From NCBI RefSeq assembly GCF_027938815.1, contig NZ_CP115913.1, forward strand, positions 964,001-1,028,000: a DNA stretch of 64,000 nt. The letters are read 5' to 3'. Made by a program: the position numbers and the translations under genes. Positions 50,985 through 59,420 of the stretch are shown in pieces (the first letter of the stretch is position 1; each line of letters starts with the position of its first letter). The notes below the pieces were generated by a model that saw nothing but the letters and a program-made list of their open reading frames with translations, had not been told where the DNA came from and made no database searches. The stretch is from Oceanirhabdus sp. W0125-5. GTDB lineage: Bacteria; Bacillota; Clostridia; Clostridiales; Clostridiaceae.

Positions 50985-51761
50985 GTGATGGAAATGGAAA
51001 AAATATTAAGCATTAAAAATATAGAGAAGTATTATGGAAATAAAGGGAATATTGTTAAGGCAGTTGATGATATAAGTTTTGATATTAATGAGGGAGAATT
51101 TGTAGGGGTTATGGGGCCATCAGGTTCAGGAAAAACAACTTTGCTTAATGTAGTATCAACTATTGATACTGTTAGCGCAGGACATATCTATATTGAAGAC
51201 AAAGATATAACAGAAATTTCTTCAAAAGGTATATCAAAATTTAGAAGAGAAAACTTAGGTTTTGTATTTCAAGATTTTAACCTTCTTGATACATTGACAA
51301 TACATGAAAATATAGCACTAGCACTTACAATTAATAAACGCAGCCATGGGGAAATCGATGCACTTGTACAAAAGGTAGCTAAACAATTAGGAATTGAAGA
51401 TCTTTTAAATAAATATCCATATGAGGTATCAGGAGGTCAAAAACAACGTACAGCATGTGCAAGGGCAATTGTAACAAATCCAAAGCTTATTCTTGCTGAT
51501 GAACCAACAGGAGCTTTAGATTCTAAGTCAGCACAAATGCTTATTGAAACTATATCAGATATGAACAAGACATTAGGAGCAACAATTATGATGGTAACAC
51601 ATGACTCCTTTACAGCAAGCTATTGTAATAGAATATTATTTATTAAAGATGGAAAAATCTATACAGAATTAGTTAAAGGTGATAGTACACGTAAAGAATT
51701 CTTTAATCAAATTCTTGATGTGGTTGCTTTACTTGGAGGTGATGTAAAAGATGTACGCTAA
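50985..51761 (+). CDS. ABC transporter ATPase, BceA-like (258 aa)
   Basis: ATPase of a MacB/BceA-type transporter that frees cell-wall targets from peptide antibiotics. Walker A is GPSGSGKTT, signature VSGGQKQR, Walker B LILADEPTGALD, switch His in MMVTHDS. The frame begins with ATG at 50985; a second ATG at 50994 (MEKILSIKN) lies closer to a normal distance from GGGGAGGTGATGG, so the true start may be three codons later. It overlaps the permease gene by eleven bases. Confidence 0.94.
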   Translation: MMEMEKILSIKNIEKYYGNKGNIVKAVDDISFDINEGEFVGVMGPSGSGKTTLLNVVSTIDTVSAGHIYIEDKDITEISSKGISKFRRENLGFVFQDFNLLDTLTIHENIALALTINKRSHGEIDALVQKVAKQLGIEDLLNKYPYEVSGGQKQRTACARAIVTNPKLILADEPTGALDSKSAQMLIETISDMNKTLGATIMMVTHDSFTASYCNRILFIKDGKIYTELVKGDSTRKEFFNQILDVVALLGGDVKDVR

Positions 51762-53802
51762 ATTATCCATGAGAAATGCAAAGAGATCTATAAAAGACTA
51801 TTTGATATATTTTATAACACTGACTTTGTGTGTAGCTCTCTTTTACTCCTTTATGTCATTATCCAGTCCAAATTATGAATTAAATACTAGTGGACAATTT
51901 GATCTTTCTATCTTATACACATATATAAAATATGCTTCATATTTTATAACAGCTGTATTAACTTTCTTGGTTAGTTATGTAAATAAATACATGATGAAAA
52001 GACGTAAAAGAGAATTTGCAACATATGTACTTTTAGGAATGGAACAAAAAACTGTTGCTTTTCTGTTTTTCCTTGAAACTTTTATAATGGGTATTATATC
52101 AATTTTAATGGGAATTATCTTGGGAAGTTTTTTCTCTCAAGTACTAACTGCATTGATAATTGAAACAATCGATGGAAGTATAACTTTTGGTTTTAGACTT
52201 TATGGAGATACAGTTATTAGAACAATTATATTTTTTATAATAATTTTTACTGTGATAGGATTATTTAACGTAAAAACTCTATCAAAAATTAAGCTTATTG
52301 ATATGTTTAATGATCATAAAAAAACTGAAATCCAATTTTCAAGAGGAAAATGGTTTTATTTAACAACAGCAATACTAGCTCTTAGTTCTTATGTTTTTGC
52401 ATTTTTAAGTATTAAAAAATATCTTAAGGTTATGCATATATCTAGTGAGTATTTACCAGAAAAAGATAGACTTCCTATAATGATTGGTATAGGAATGCTT
52501 ATAGGGACTTATTTAGCATTTTATTCATCAGCATATATAATAGTACTTATAAAAGAGAAGTTTACTAAGTTTAAATATAAAAACACAAACTTATTTTTAA
52601 TAGGACAATTGCTTTCAAAAATAAATACTACGTCCATATTAATGGCGACGGTTACAGTAACATTATTTGTATCAATCATATGTTTTATTTTGGGACCTAT
52701 AATGTCTGAGTGGGTTTCAGGTTATCTTCCTCTGAGAAGTGTTTTCGATGTGAAAATTGATATTACCTATAAGGATATACGGGATATAGAAGATAGACCT
52801 GTAATTGATTATACTAAAGTTCATAATTATCTATCTCAAAGTGAATTTGAGATAGAAGACTATTGTGAATTAGAGAGATATTTTCTTGAAAAAGAAGATT
52901 TTAATAGAAGAAGAAAAGATTCTTTCCCAATTTTAGCTATTAGCTTAAGTGATTACAATAAACTTAGAGAAATGGCAGGATATGAAAGTATAAAGTTGGG
53001 CAATGATGAGTTTGCAATACAGTGGAAAAAAACTATTCCTAGAAATGATATTGAAAATTATATAAATGAAAATTCTTCAATTAAAGTTGGGAGTAAAGTA
53101 TCTAGTACGGATCTAAAGAAATGCTATACTGAGCCACTTGGCGAAGGTATATATAATAATTATACGGAATGTATATTTATACTACCTGATAAGGAGTGTA
53201 AGGATTTAACCATTGCAAATGTTAACTTTTATGCAAATACCCGCAAGGTTATGGAGTATGAATTTGCAGAATCTGTCTCTAATTTTGTGACTGAATGGTT
53301 TAAAGAAGAGTATAAACATTTATTTGATAAATATGGAGATCAACATGGGTTTAAAACAATAATTAGTGTAAATACAAAAACACAGCAGGTTAATAGTGCT
53401 AAAACAACAGCATTGATGATGAAATTCTTAGGAATATATTGTGGTGGTATTTTTCTAATAATATGTTTAACGGTATTAGCTCTTCAACAGTTAGCAGATT
53501 CATTTGAACATAAGATGAAGTTCAAGATTTTACAAAAAATTGGTGTTGATAAAGGGGAAACAAGTAAACTAATATTAAAACAAATAGGTATTTACTTTAA
53601 TATTCCAATCATAGCAGCATTATTAGGAGCAGGCGTATTTTTATATGTATTTGGTAAACAGACTTCTAGGGAGATATATTCATATATGGGCAGTGATGTT
53701 TTTATGATGAATATTGCTATTTCAATTATAATGGTAGTTTCAATATATGTATGTTATTTTATTGCAACTTACTTAGGATTTAAAAGAAATATAGATAATT
53801 AA
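51751..53802 (+). CDS. ABC transporter permease, BceB-like (683 aa)
   Basis: FtsX-type permease with ten expected membrane helices: four near the N-terminus, a ~200-residue outer domain (about 330-550) that distinguishes Bce permeases and likely meets the antibiotic, and the rest at the C-terminus (LGIYCGGIFLIICLTVLAL; IPIIAALLGAGVFLYVF). It works with the ATPase next to it and signals to the kinase through the membrane. GGAGGTGATG lies upstream. A terminator follows. Confidence 0.93.
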   Translation: MYAKLSMRNAKRSIKDYLIYFITLTLCVALFYSFMSLSSPNYELNTSGQFDLSILYTYIKYASYFITAVLTFLVSYVNKYMMKRRKREFATYVLLGMEQKTVAFLFFLETFIMGIISILMGIILGSFFSQVLTALIIETIDGSITFGFRLYGDTVIRTIIFFIIIFTVIGLFNVKTLSKIKLIDMFNDHKKTEIQFSRGKWFYLTTAILALSSYVFAFLSIKKYLKVMHISSEYLPEKDRLPIMIGIGMLIGTYLAFYSSAYIIVLIKEKFTKFKYKNTNLFLIGQLLSKINTTSILMATVTVTLFVSIICFILGPIMSEWVSGYLPLRSVFDVKIDITYKDIRDIEDRPVIDYTKVHNYLSQSEFEIEDYCELERYFLEKEDFNRRRKDSFPILAISLSDYNKLREMAGYESIKLGNDEFAIQWKKTIPRNDIENYINENSSIKVGSKVSSTDLKKCYTEPLGEGIYNNYTECIFILPDKECKDLTIANVNFYANTRKVMEYEFAESVSNFVTEWFKEEYKHLFDKYGDQHGFKTIISVNTKTQQVNSAKTTALMMKFLGIYCGGIFLIICLTVLALQQLADSFEHKMKFKILQKIGVDKGETSKLILKQIGIYFNIPIIAALLGAGVFLYVFGKQTSREIYSYMGSDVFMMNIAISIIMVVSIYVCYFIATYLGFKRNIDN

Positions 53803-53813
53803 TAGTAGTTAAT

Positions 53814-53845
53814 AACAACTCTGATTTTACTGGGGTTGTTTTTAG
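53814..53845 (+). terminator. Intrinsic terminator
   Basis: AACAACTC pairs with GGGGTTGTT and is followed by T residues. Confidence 0.65.
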
Positions 53846-53912
53846 TTATAAATTCTTTTAGTAATTCTTAAGAAATTAGGTTAAAATAGAGATAGATTTG
53901 GAGGGATGAAAC

Positions 53913-54695
53913 ATGATATTTGATTCACACGTACACACAGATTTTTCAGGCGATAGTGATATGAAGATTGCAGATGCAATAAAGAGAGCAGAGGAACTTG
54001 GAATCGGACTCGTAATAACTGACCATATGGATATAAATGATTATATAAAGAATAGAAGTGGTTTTGATGTTGAGAAGTTCTTTGAGGCATATGAAAAGCT
54101 TAGGAGTGATAAGCTCCTTCTTGGGATTGAACTTGGATTAAGAGAAGAGGCTGTTGAGAGAAATATTCGCTTAGTTAATAATTATGATTTTGATTTTATT
54201 TTAGGATCAACACATGCACAGTACACTTCAAAACATGAATTTGAGTTCTTTGATGCTGAGGTTTACGTAGGAAAATCTAAAAGAGAAGCATACGAGGAAT
54301 ATTTTGAGTCTATGATTAGAGGTATAAAGGAGAATGAATACATAGATTCTTTGGCTCATATTGACTATATTGCTAGATATTCTAGATATGAAGATAAGGA
54401 ACTTTATTATGAAGAGTATAAAGAATTAATAGATACTGTACTTAAGGAAGTTGCTATTAGAGAAAAATCTATGGAGATAAGTACAAGAAGGATAGGTGAT
54501 AAAACATCAGCTCATGAACTTATGAAGATATATAAGAGATTCAGAGAGTTAGGTGGAGAGACTGTAACTATCGGTTCTGATGGACATTATCCTGGGGCTA
54601 TAGGAGCTAACTTTAAAATTGCCCTTGAGATGGCTGAGGCTTGTGGCTTAAAACCTGTTTATTATAAGAAAAGAAAGATACATTTAATTAGATAA
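53913..54695 (+). CDS. hisK: PHP-domain phosphatase, histidinol-phosphatase-like (260 aa)
   Basis: PHP-family metal-dependent phosphoesterase. The metal ligands are visible in FDSHVHTDFSGD, ITDHMDI, LLGIELGL, FILGSTHA and near the C-terminus TIGSDGHYPGAIG. Length fits HisK-type histidinol-phosphate phosphatases of Bacillota. No other histidine-pathway genes are nearby, so the substrate may be another phosphoester. GGAGG lies before the ATG. Confidence 0.85.
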   Translation: MIFDSHVHTDFSGDSDMKIADAIKRAEELGIGLVITDHMDINDYIKNRSGFDVEKFFEAYEKLRSDKLLLGIELGLREEAVERNIRLVNNYDFDFILGSTHAQYTSKHEFEFFDAEVYVGKSKREAYEEYFESMIRGIKENEYIDSLAHIDYIARYSRYEDKELYYEEYKELIDTVLKEVAIREKSMEISTRRIGDKTSAHELMKIYKRFRELGGETVTIGSDGHYPGAIGANFKIALEMAEACGLKPVYYKKRKIHLIR

Positions 54696-54707
54696 TTTAA
54701 AGATTAT

Positions 54708-54752
54708 AGTCCTTGATTTTAAGATAGTATTCTTGAAATTAAGGGCTTTTAT
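54708..54752 (+). terminator. Intrinsic terminator
   Basis: AGTCCTTGATTTTAAGA pairs with TCTTGAAATTAAGGGCT and is followed by T residues. Same design as the hairpin at 21284. Confidence 0.85.
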
Positions 54753-54845
54753 AATAGATATGAGCGATTACCTTTAAAGGAGTAGATGGTAATTATATAC
54801 AAAGCGTGATATTATAATATTGGATTTTATTAAAGGAGGATGAGC

Positions 54846-55988
54846 ATGAAAAAAGGGGGCGTTTATTTCTTAGTACTAGCTATATCTATTATTTTAATTA
54901 GTTGCACCTCAAATAATAATATAATAAAAGAAGAAAGAAGAATTAAGGATACTACGTCTTATAAGAGTGAAGATATAGAGTCTATCAACAAAATAGAAGA
55001 TTTTATAAAAGAGCAAGAACAATATATTATAGAAAAGAATAAAGAAAAATACATGGAAACTTTAAGTAAGGATGAAGAGGAATACTATTGGGAAAAAATA
55101 CACTGGTTTGATGATATAATTAGTTCTGATATTGAGGGGTATTCTCTTGAGGTATTAAAGGTTGAAAAGGTAGATGATTTAAAATTCCGAGCAGAGTTGC
55201 TTCAAAAGTATCATTGCAATGAAAAAGATTACAGCTTAAAATATGCCAACATTTATAGAATTAAAGATAATAAAATTTTAGATTATGATTTAGATTTTAA
55301 AACCTTTGAAACAGAGCATTTTATAATTAAGTATTTAGGAAAGTTACAACTTAAAGAATGGTTATGTGAACAGGTTGAAAAAGGATACAATATTGCTACA
55401 GGAAATTATGGACAGACTCTTAAGGATAAAACTATCATAAAACTTTATGATGATAGAGAGTTATTAAGGCAATCAGTAAAGCTATCATTTGGCTGGCAGT
55501 TTGGAGGATGGTATGAGTATCCAGAGTCCATTAAATTTTTAAAATTAAAAAACTTTACCGATTATTTCAAAAGAGGTATAGCTCATGAGCTGATTCATAA
55601 GCTTACTATAGAAGAAGCTGCTAACAATATGCCTTATTGGTTAGCGGAAGGATTAGCTGAACATTTCTCAAAAGAAGAAGGGATCGGAGATAGATATCAG
55701 CCTTCTTATGAGTTAATTGAACTAGAAAAGATTGATTTAGAGAATTATGAAGGAAATATATATGATTATTATGAAAGCTCAAGGTTTTATGTGGAAAGAA
55801 TGATTGAAGCGTATGGAATTGAAAAAGTTAAGGAGATATTAAAAGAACTTAGTGAATATGGGTTCCAAGAAAAAACAAATGGAGAGATTTATCTTGAAAA
55901 TAATAAGAAGTTTCATGAAGTTATTCAAAAGGTATTAGGTACAACATTTGAAGAGATGAATGCAGAGTTTTCAGTTGATCAAATATGA
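54846..55988 (+). CDS. Lipoprotein with gluzincin metallopeptidase domain (380 aa)
   Basis: The signal peptide with lipobox ILISC indicates a lipid-anchored outer-face protein. An N-terminal ~130-residue domain precedes a peptidase-MA-like domain: HELIH zinc motif in GIAHELIHKLT and the third ligand Glu in YWLAEGLAEHF, the gluzincin pattern. AAAGGAGG (54832-54839) abuts an ATG at 54840, so the ATG at 54846, six bases away, is the better start. Substrate unknown. A strong terminator follows. Confidence 0.88.
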   Translation: MKKGGVYFLVLAISIILISCTSNNNIIKEERRIKDTTSYKSEDIESINKIEDFIKEQEQYIIEKNKEKYMETLSKDEEEYYWEKIHWFDDIISSDIEGYSLEVLKVEKVDDLKFRAELLQKYHCNEKDYSLKYANIYRIKDNKILDYDLDFKTFETEHFIIKYLGKLQLKEWLCEQVEKGYNIATGNYGQTLKDKTIIKLYDDRELLRQSVKLSFGWQFGGWYEYPESIKFLKLKNFTDYFKRGIAHELIHKLTIEEAANNMPYWLAEGLAEHFSKEEGIGDRYQPSYELIELEKIDLENYEGNIYDYYESSRFYVERMIEAYGIEKVKEILKELSEYGFQEKTNGEIYLENNKKFHEVIQKVLGTTFEEMNAEFSVDQI

Positions 55989-56056
55989 TGAGAAAGTAGA
56001 TGAAAGAGGATTTTTTGTAACATATATTTTTCAAAAGAAATAATAAGAGAAACAGA

Positions 56057-56118
56057 GAGTTAAGCTTGAAATGTTGACTATGGAATTTAACATTTTTAAG
56101 CTTAACTCTTTTTTTTTG
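56057..56118 (+). terminator. Intrinsic terminator before the ArsR operon
   Basis: GAGTTAAGCTT pairs with AAGCTTAACTC, with an inner AATGTT/AACATT stem, and nine T follow. The hairpin after the operon (58735-58793) is similar. Confidence 0.9.
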
Positions 56119-56152
56119 GTGCTATTTGAATATGATTTTTATCAAATAAGTA

Positions 56153-56180
56153 ATACATATACTTACATGGGCATATGTAT
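56153..56180 (+). promoter_or_regulatory. Probable ArsR operator
   Basis: The perfect inverted repeat ATACATAT-N12-ATATGTAT lies 47 bp before the GTG start of the ArsR gene; ATATAAACATAT follows as a further half-site. Confidence 0.65.
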
Positions 56181-56226
56181 ATATAAACATATGAAAATAA
56201 AATCTTGTAAAGAGAGGGGATATTAA

Positions 56227-56574
56227 GTGGATAAACTAACTGATTTTTTAAAAATAATATCTGATGAAACACGTTTAAGAATACTTATTTTACTATATCA
56301 TAAGAAGCTTTGTGTATGTCAAATATGTGGGGTTATGGGTGAGACTCAACCTAAGATATCAAAGCATCTTGCCAAATTAAGAGATATTGGGTTTGTAAAA
56401 GATGAACGACTGGAGAAATTCGTTTTTTATAGATTAACCATTGAGGAGCCAATGTACAAAGAAATATTAATAAAAATAATTGATAGTGTTGATGATAATT
56501 CTATTTTCGGAAGAGACATGGAAAAAATTAAAGATGCAGAAAAATATCTTAAAACATGTAAGGGTGCCATGTAG
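56227..56574 (+). CDS. arsR: ArsR-family metal(loid)-responsive repressor (115 aa)
   Basis: Winged-helix repressor. The fold is clear from LKIISDETRLRILILLYHKKLCVCQICGVM and TQPKISKHLAKLRDIGFV. The Cys-Val-Cys in KLCVCQIC is the metal- or arsenic-sensing motif of ArsR proteins, so binding of As(III) or a similar thiophilic ion should release the operator. GTG start after GAGGGGA. It leads an operon with a CcdA-like protein, an ArsP-type permease and a thioredoxin-like protein. Confidence 0.92.
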   Translation: MDKLTDFLKIISDETRLRILILLYHKKLCVCQICGVMGETQPKISKHLAKLRDIGFVKDERLEKFVFYRLTIEEPMYKEILIKIIDSVDDNSIFGRDMEKIKDAEKYLKTCKGAM

Positions 56575-56619
56575 ATATACTTTTTAGTAAATATGGTTAT
56601 ATCATAAGGGGGAATTCTG

Positions 56620-56760
56620 TTGGAAAAGAAAAAATTTCGAATTTTAATTGGGGTTTTAATTTTAGTTCTACTTGTCCTTTTATCTAAAATTATATTTCAG
56701 GTAGGTAAAAGAGATATAACAATACAAGAGAAAAGTAGGTGCTGCAGTAATGGCTATTGA
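56620..56760 (+). CDS. Small single-pass membrane protein with Cys pair (46 aa)
   Basis: TTG start with AAGGGGGA (56606-56613) upstream. One hydrophobic helix (ILIGVLILVLLVLLSKIIF) and a short tail ending SRCCSNGY. The CcdA-like gene starts inside its 3' end (ATG at 56750), implying coupled translation. The vicinal Cys pair could bind arsenic or take part in thiol exchange with the CcdA-like and thioredoxin-like proteins. No family recognised. Confidence 0.65.
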   Translation: MEKKKFRILIGVLILVLLVLLSKIIFQVGKRDITIQEKSRCCSNGY

Positions 56761-57409
56761 TTTAAAGTCAAATTTAATTACAATATTATTTTTTGTTTTT
56801 AGTACTGGATTAATAAGTGGATTAAGTCCATGCACTCTTCCAACAGTAGCTTTTGTGACTGCATATGTTAATGGGAAACAAAATCATTCAAAAAAAAGTG
56901 GGTTTATTATTTCACTTGCATTTACATTAGGAATAGCATTTATGCTTTCTATTTTAGGAATATTTGCAGGGGCTGTAGGGGCTATTCTCAAAGACATTAA
57001 AGTTATAAATTATGTAATAGGGATTATTTTATTAGTTATGGGGTTCTGGTTATTAAAGATATTTGAGTTTGATTTTAATAATAAGACATTTAATATCATA
57101 CCAAAAAGAGATAGTGGCATAATTGGAGCATTTTTACTTGGAATCCCTTTTGGAATATCAGCATCACCATGTACTTTTCCTATAACTGCCTCAATGATTG
57201 CTTACTCAGCTGAAAAAGGGAGTATGATTTATGGGATGTTATTAATGTTTACATATGCTATAGGTAGATGTATTCCTCTAATGGTGGTAGGTACTTTTAC
57301 GGACTTACTAAAAAATACACACATTTTATCAAAGTATCAAGAAAGAATTGAAAAAATTAGTGGGGTAATTTTAATTTTGATTGCTTTGTATTTTATATGG
57401 AAAGCATAG
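56750..57409 (+). CDS. ccdA: CcdA/DsbD-type thiol-electron transport membrane protein (219 aa)
   Basis: Six-helix membrane protein of the CcdA/DsbD transmembrane family, which passes reducing equivalents across the membrane using two conserved Cys. These appear in SGLSPCTLPTVAF and GISASPCTFPITAS. It likely recharges an outside or membrane thiol protein, such as the neighbouring thioredoxin-like protein or the Cys-pair peptide. In the ArsR-led operon this suggests thiol chemistry linked to metalloid handling. Confidence 0.88.
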   Translation: MAIDLKSNLITILFFVFSTGLISGLSPCTLPTVAFVTAYVNGKQNHSKKSGFIISLAFTLGIAFMLSILGIFAGAVGAILKDIKVINYVIGIILLVMGFWLLKIFEFDFNNKTFNIIPKRDSGIIGAFLLGIPFGISASPCTFPITASMIAYSAEKGSMIYGMLLMFTYAIGRCIPLMVVGTFTDLLKNTHILSKYQERIEKISGVILILIALYFIWKA

Positions 57410-57439
57410 AAATTTTAAGATATGAAAGGGTGTGATATT

Positions 57440-58456
57440 TTGGACAAAGTAACATATTTATTTAGTTGGTTGAATGATCAAGTGTTAAAAATGACATGGC
57501 TTTCAGAACTTGTAAGATTACTTGTAGAGAAGGTATTTAAATTGCCTATTAATGAAAAATTAGGTGGAAGTATTCATTTCTTTATTTACGATACTATTAA
57601 GATTTTCATATTATTGTCTGTATTAATTTTTTTAATATCATATATTCAAAGTTATTTTCCTCCAGAAAAAACTAAAAAAATACTTGGAGGTATAAAAGGA
57701 ATAAAAGGGAATATACTTGGAGCTTTACTTGGTACTGTAACACCATTTTGCAGCTGTTCAAGCATACCTATTTTTATAGGGTTTACCTCTGCAGGGCTTC
57801 CCTTAGGAGTAACATTCTCATTTCTCATTTCTTCACCATTAGTTGATTTAGCATCATTCTTAATATTGATGTCTTTCTTTGGAATAAAGATTGCACTAGC
57901 ATATGTAATTGTAGGATTGATTCTTGCAGTAATAGGTGGAACAATCATTGATAAATTGAAGATGGAAAAGTATGTAGAAGGATATGTACTTGATATAAAA
58001 AGCGTTGATGTGGAAGTTGAGGAAATGACACGCAAGGAACGAATATCTTTTTCTAAGGGACAGGTAAGAAATATTGTTAAAAGAGTATGGATTTATATAT
58101 TAATTGGAGTAGGGATTGGGGCAACAATTCACAACTGGATTCCACAGGAAGCAATAGAGAAAGTGGTAGGTAGTAATAATCCATTCTCTGTTATTTTAGC
58201 AGCTGTAGTTGGTATTCCAATGTATGCAGATATATTCGGGACTATACCAATAGCGGAGGCTTTATTTGGAAAAGGAGTTGGGGTTGGAACTGTATTATCA
58301 TTTATGATGGCTGTAACCGCACTATCATTACCTTCTATGATTATGCTTAGCAAGGTTGTAAAACCAAAGCTTCTAGCAATATTTATAACTGTAGTATCTA
58401 CTGGAATCATTATTATAGGATATTTATTTAATGCCTTTTCATATATATTTATATAA
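57440..58456 (+). CDS. arsP: ArsP-type permease, UPF0718 family (338 aa)
   Basis: Polytopic permease with the hallmark TPFCSCSSIPIFIGF near the middle and a second conserved region (GIPMYADIFGTIPIAEALF). ArsP members export trivalent organoarsenicals; others in the family move metal ions. The frame is open from 57422, but AAAGGGTG fits a TTG at 57440. It sits between the CcdA-like and thioredoxin-like genes under ArsR control, which favours a metalloid or thiol-reactive substrate. The exact substrate is inferred. Confidence 0.88.
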   Translation: MDKVTYLFSWLNDQVLKMTWLSELVRLLVEKVFKLPINEKLGGSIHFFIYDTIKIFILLSVLIFLISYIQSYFPPEKTKKILGGIKGIKGNILGALLGTVTPFCSCSSIPIFIGFTSAGLPLGVTFSFLISSPLVDLASFLILMSFFGIKIALAYVIVGLILAVIGGTIIDKLKMEKYVEGYVLDIKSVDVEVEEMTRKERISFSKGQVRNIVKRVWIYILIGVGIGATIHNWIPQEAIEKVVGSNNPFSVILAAVVGIPMYADIFGTIPIAEALFGKGVGVGTVLSFMMAVTALSLPSMIMLSKVVKPKLLAIFITVVSTGIIIIGYLFNAFSYIFI

Positions 58457-58474
58457 ATTAAGGAGGGTTAAGAT

Positions 58475-58702
58475 ATGGTAATTAAAGTCTTAGGTTCAGG
58501 ATGTGCTAACTGCAAAAGATTAGAGAAAAATACAAGAAAGGCTGTAAAGGAATTAGGTATTAGAGCAACAATTGAAAAGGTATCGGATTATAGAGATATA
58601 CTAGCCTATGGAGTTATGAAAACTCCTGCTCTTGTAGTGGATGAGCAGGTTAAGATAATGGGAAGGGTTCCATCAGTTGAAGAAATCAAAATGTATCTAT
58701 GA
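58475..58702 (+). CDS. Thioredoxin-fold redox protein (75 aa)
   Basis: Small thioredoxin-fold protein of the redox-active disulfide group. The active site is GCANCK (Cys-x2-Cys), with the cis-Pro loop in VMKTPALVVD. Such proteins accompany ArsP-like permeases and CcdA proteins. GGAGG lies before the ATG. Last gene of the operon, followed by a terminator. It could reduce the permease substrate or pass electrons from the CcdA-like protein. Confidence 0.9.
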   Translation: MVIKVLGSGCANCKRLEKNTRKAVKELGIRATIEKVSDYRDILAYGVMKTPALVVDEQVKIMGRVPSVEEIKMYL

Positions 58703-58734
58703 TAAAAAAACATATAGGCTAAATAACCTATAAA

Positions 58735-58793
58735 GAAAGAGTTAAGTATTAAACATTAACTGTGAGACTAATGTTTGAGGCTTAACTCTTTTT
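58735..58793 (+). terminator. Intrinsic terminator after the ArsR operon
   Basis: AAAGAGTTAAG pairs with CTTAACTCTTT, with an inner AAACATTA/TAATGTTT stem, and T residues follow. Confidence 0.88.
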
Positions 58794-58897
58794 ATTAATA
58801 AATAAATGGTGAACAATACATTCTGTGTTTAAGATGAGAAAAGGGCCTTAAGAAAATGTTATAATTATTGAGTGATAAGGAAAAAGGAGGCAACGAT

Positions 58898-59326
58898 ATG
58901 GAAACTATAATATATACTCTAGGGGAAGTTAAAGATGAGGAATTAAAATTTGCTGTAATAGTGGCAAAATTTAATGATAAATATGTATATGTTAAGCATA
59001 AGGATAGAACTACTTGGGAGATTCCAGGTGGACATAGGGAAGTTAATGAAAAGATTGATGAAACAGCTAAAAGAGAACTAAGAGAAGAAACAGGAGCAAC
59101 TAAGTTCAATATAGAAGCTGTTTGTGATTACTCTGTTGAAAAAGCAGGTTATGACAGTAGTTATGGAAGAGTATACTATGCAAAAGTTGAAGAGTTAGGA
59201 ACTTTACCGGATTTAGAAATAGGAGAAGTTAAATTATTTGATGGTATGCCAGAGTATTTAACTTATCCTGAGATTCAGCCCTTTTTATTAGAGGCTGTTG
59301 AAGAAAAAAATAATAGAAAAAAATAA
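58898..59326 (+). CDS. NUDIX hydrolase (142 aa)
   Basis: Hydrolyses nucleoside diphosphates linked to another group. The NUDIX box is GGHREVNEKIDETAKRELRE followed by ETG, matching Gx5Ex7REUxEE except for local variation, preceded by TTWEIP. The frame runs from 58868, but AAAGGAGG (58884-58891) selects the ATG at 58898. Substrate not predictable; could be an oxidised nucleotide or NDP-sugar. Stand-alone. Confidence 0.88.
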   Translation: METIIYTLGEVKDEELKFAVIVAKFNDKYVYVKHKDRTTWEIPGGHREVNEKIDETAKRELREETGATKFNIEAVCDYSVEKAGYDSSYGRVYYAKVEELGTLPDLEIGEVKLFDGMPEYLTYPEIQPFLLEAVEEKNNRKK

Positions 59327-59342
59327 AAAGTGTGGAAATATA

Positions 59343-59373
59343 TTGACCTTAACCTTACGTAAAGTGATAGAAT
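59343..59373 (+). promoter_or_regulatory. MerR-type promoter and operator
   Basis: -35 TTGACC (59343-59348), 19-bp spacer, -10 TAGAAT (59368-59373), with the palindrome TTACGTAA (59355-59362) centred in the spacer. Confidence 0.8.
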
Positions 59374-59420
59374 AAGTTCATGAAGTACTTCATATAACAA
59401 ATCATTGCGGGAGTGATAGG

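Noticed and set aside
53881..54090. Minus-strand frame opposite the PHP phosphatase
   Set aside because: Shadow of a well-supported gene; His/Leu/Ser-rich composition typical of antisense frames.
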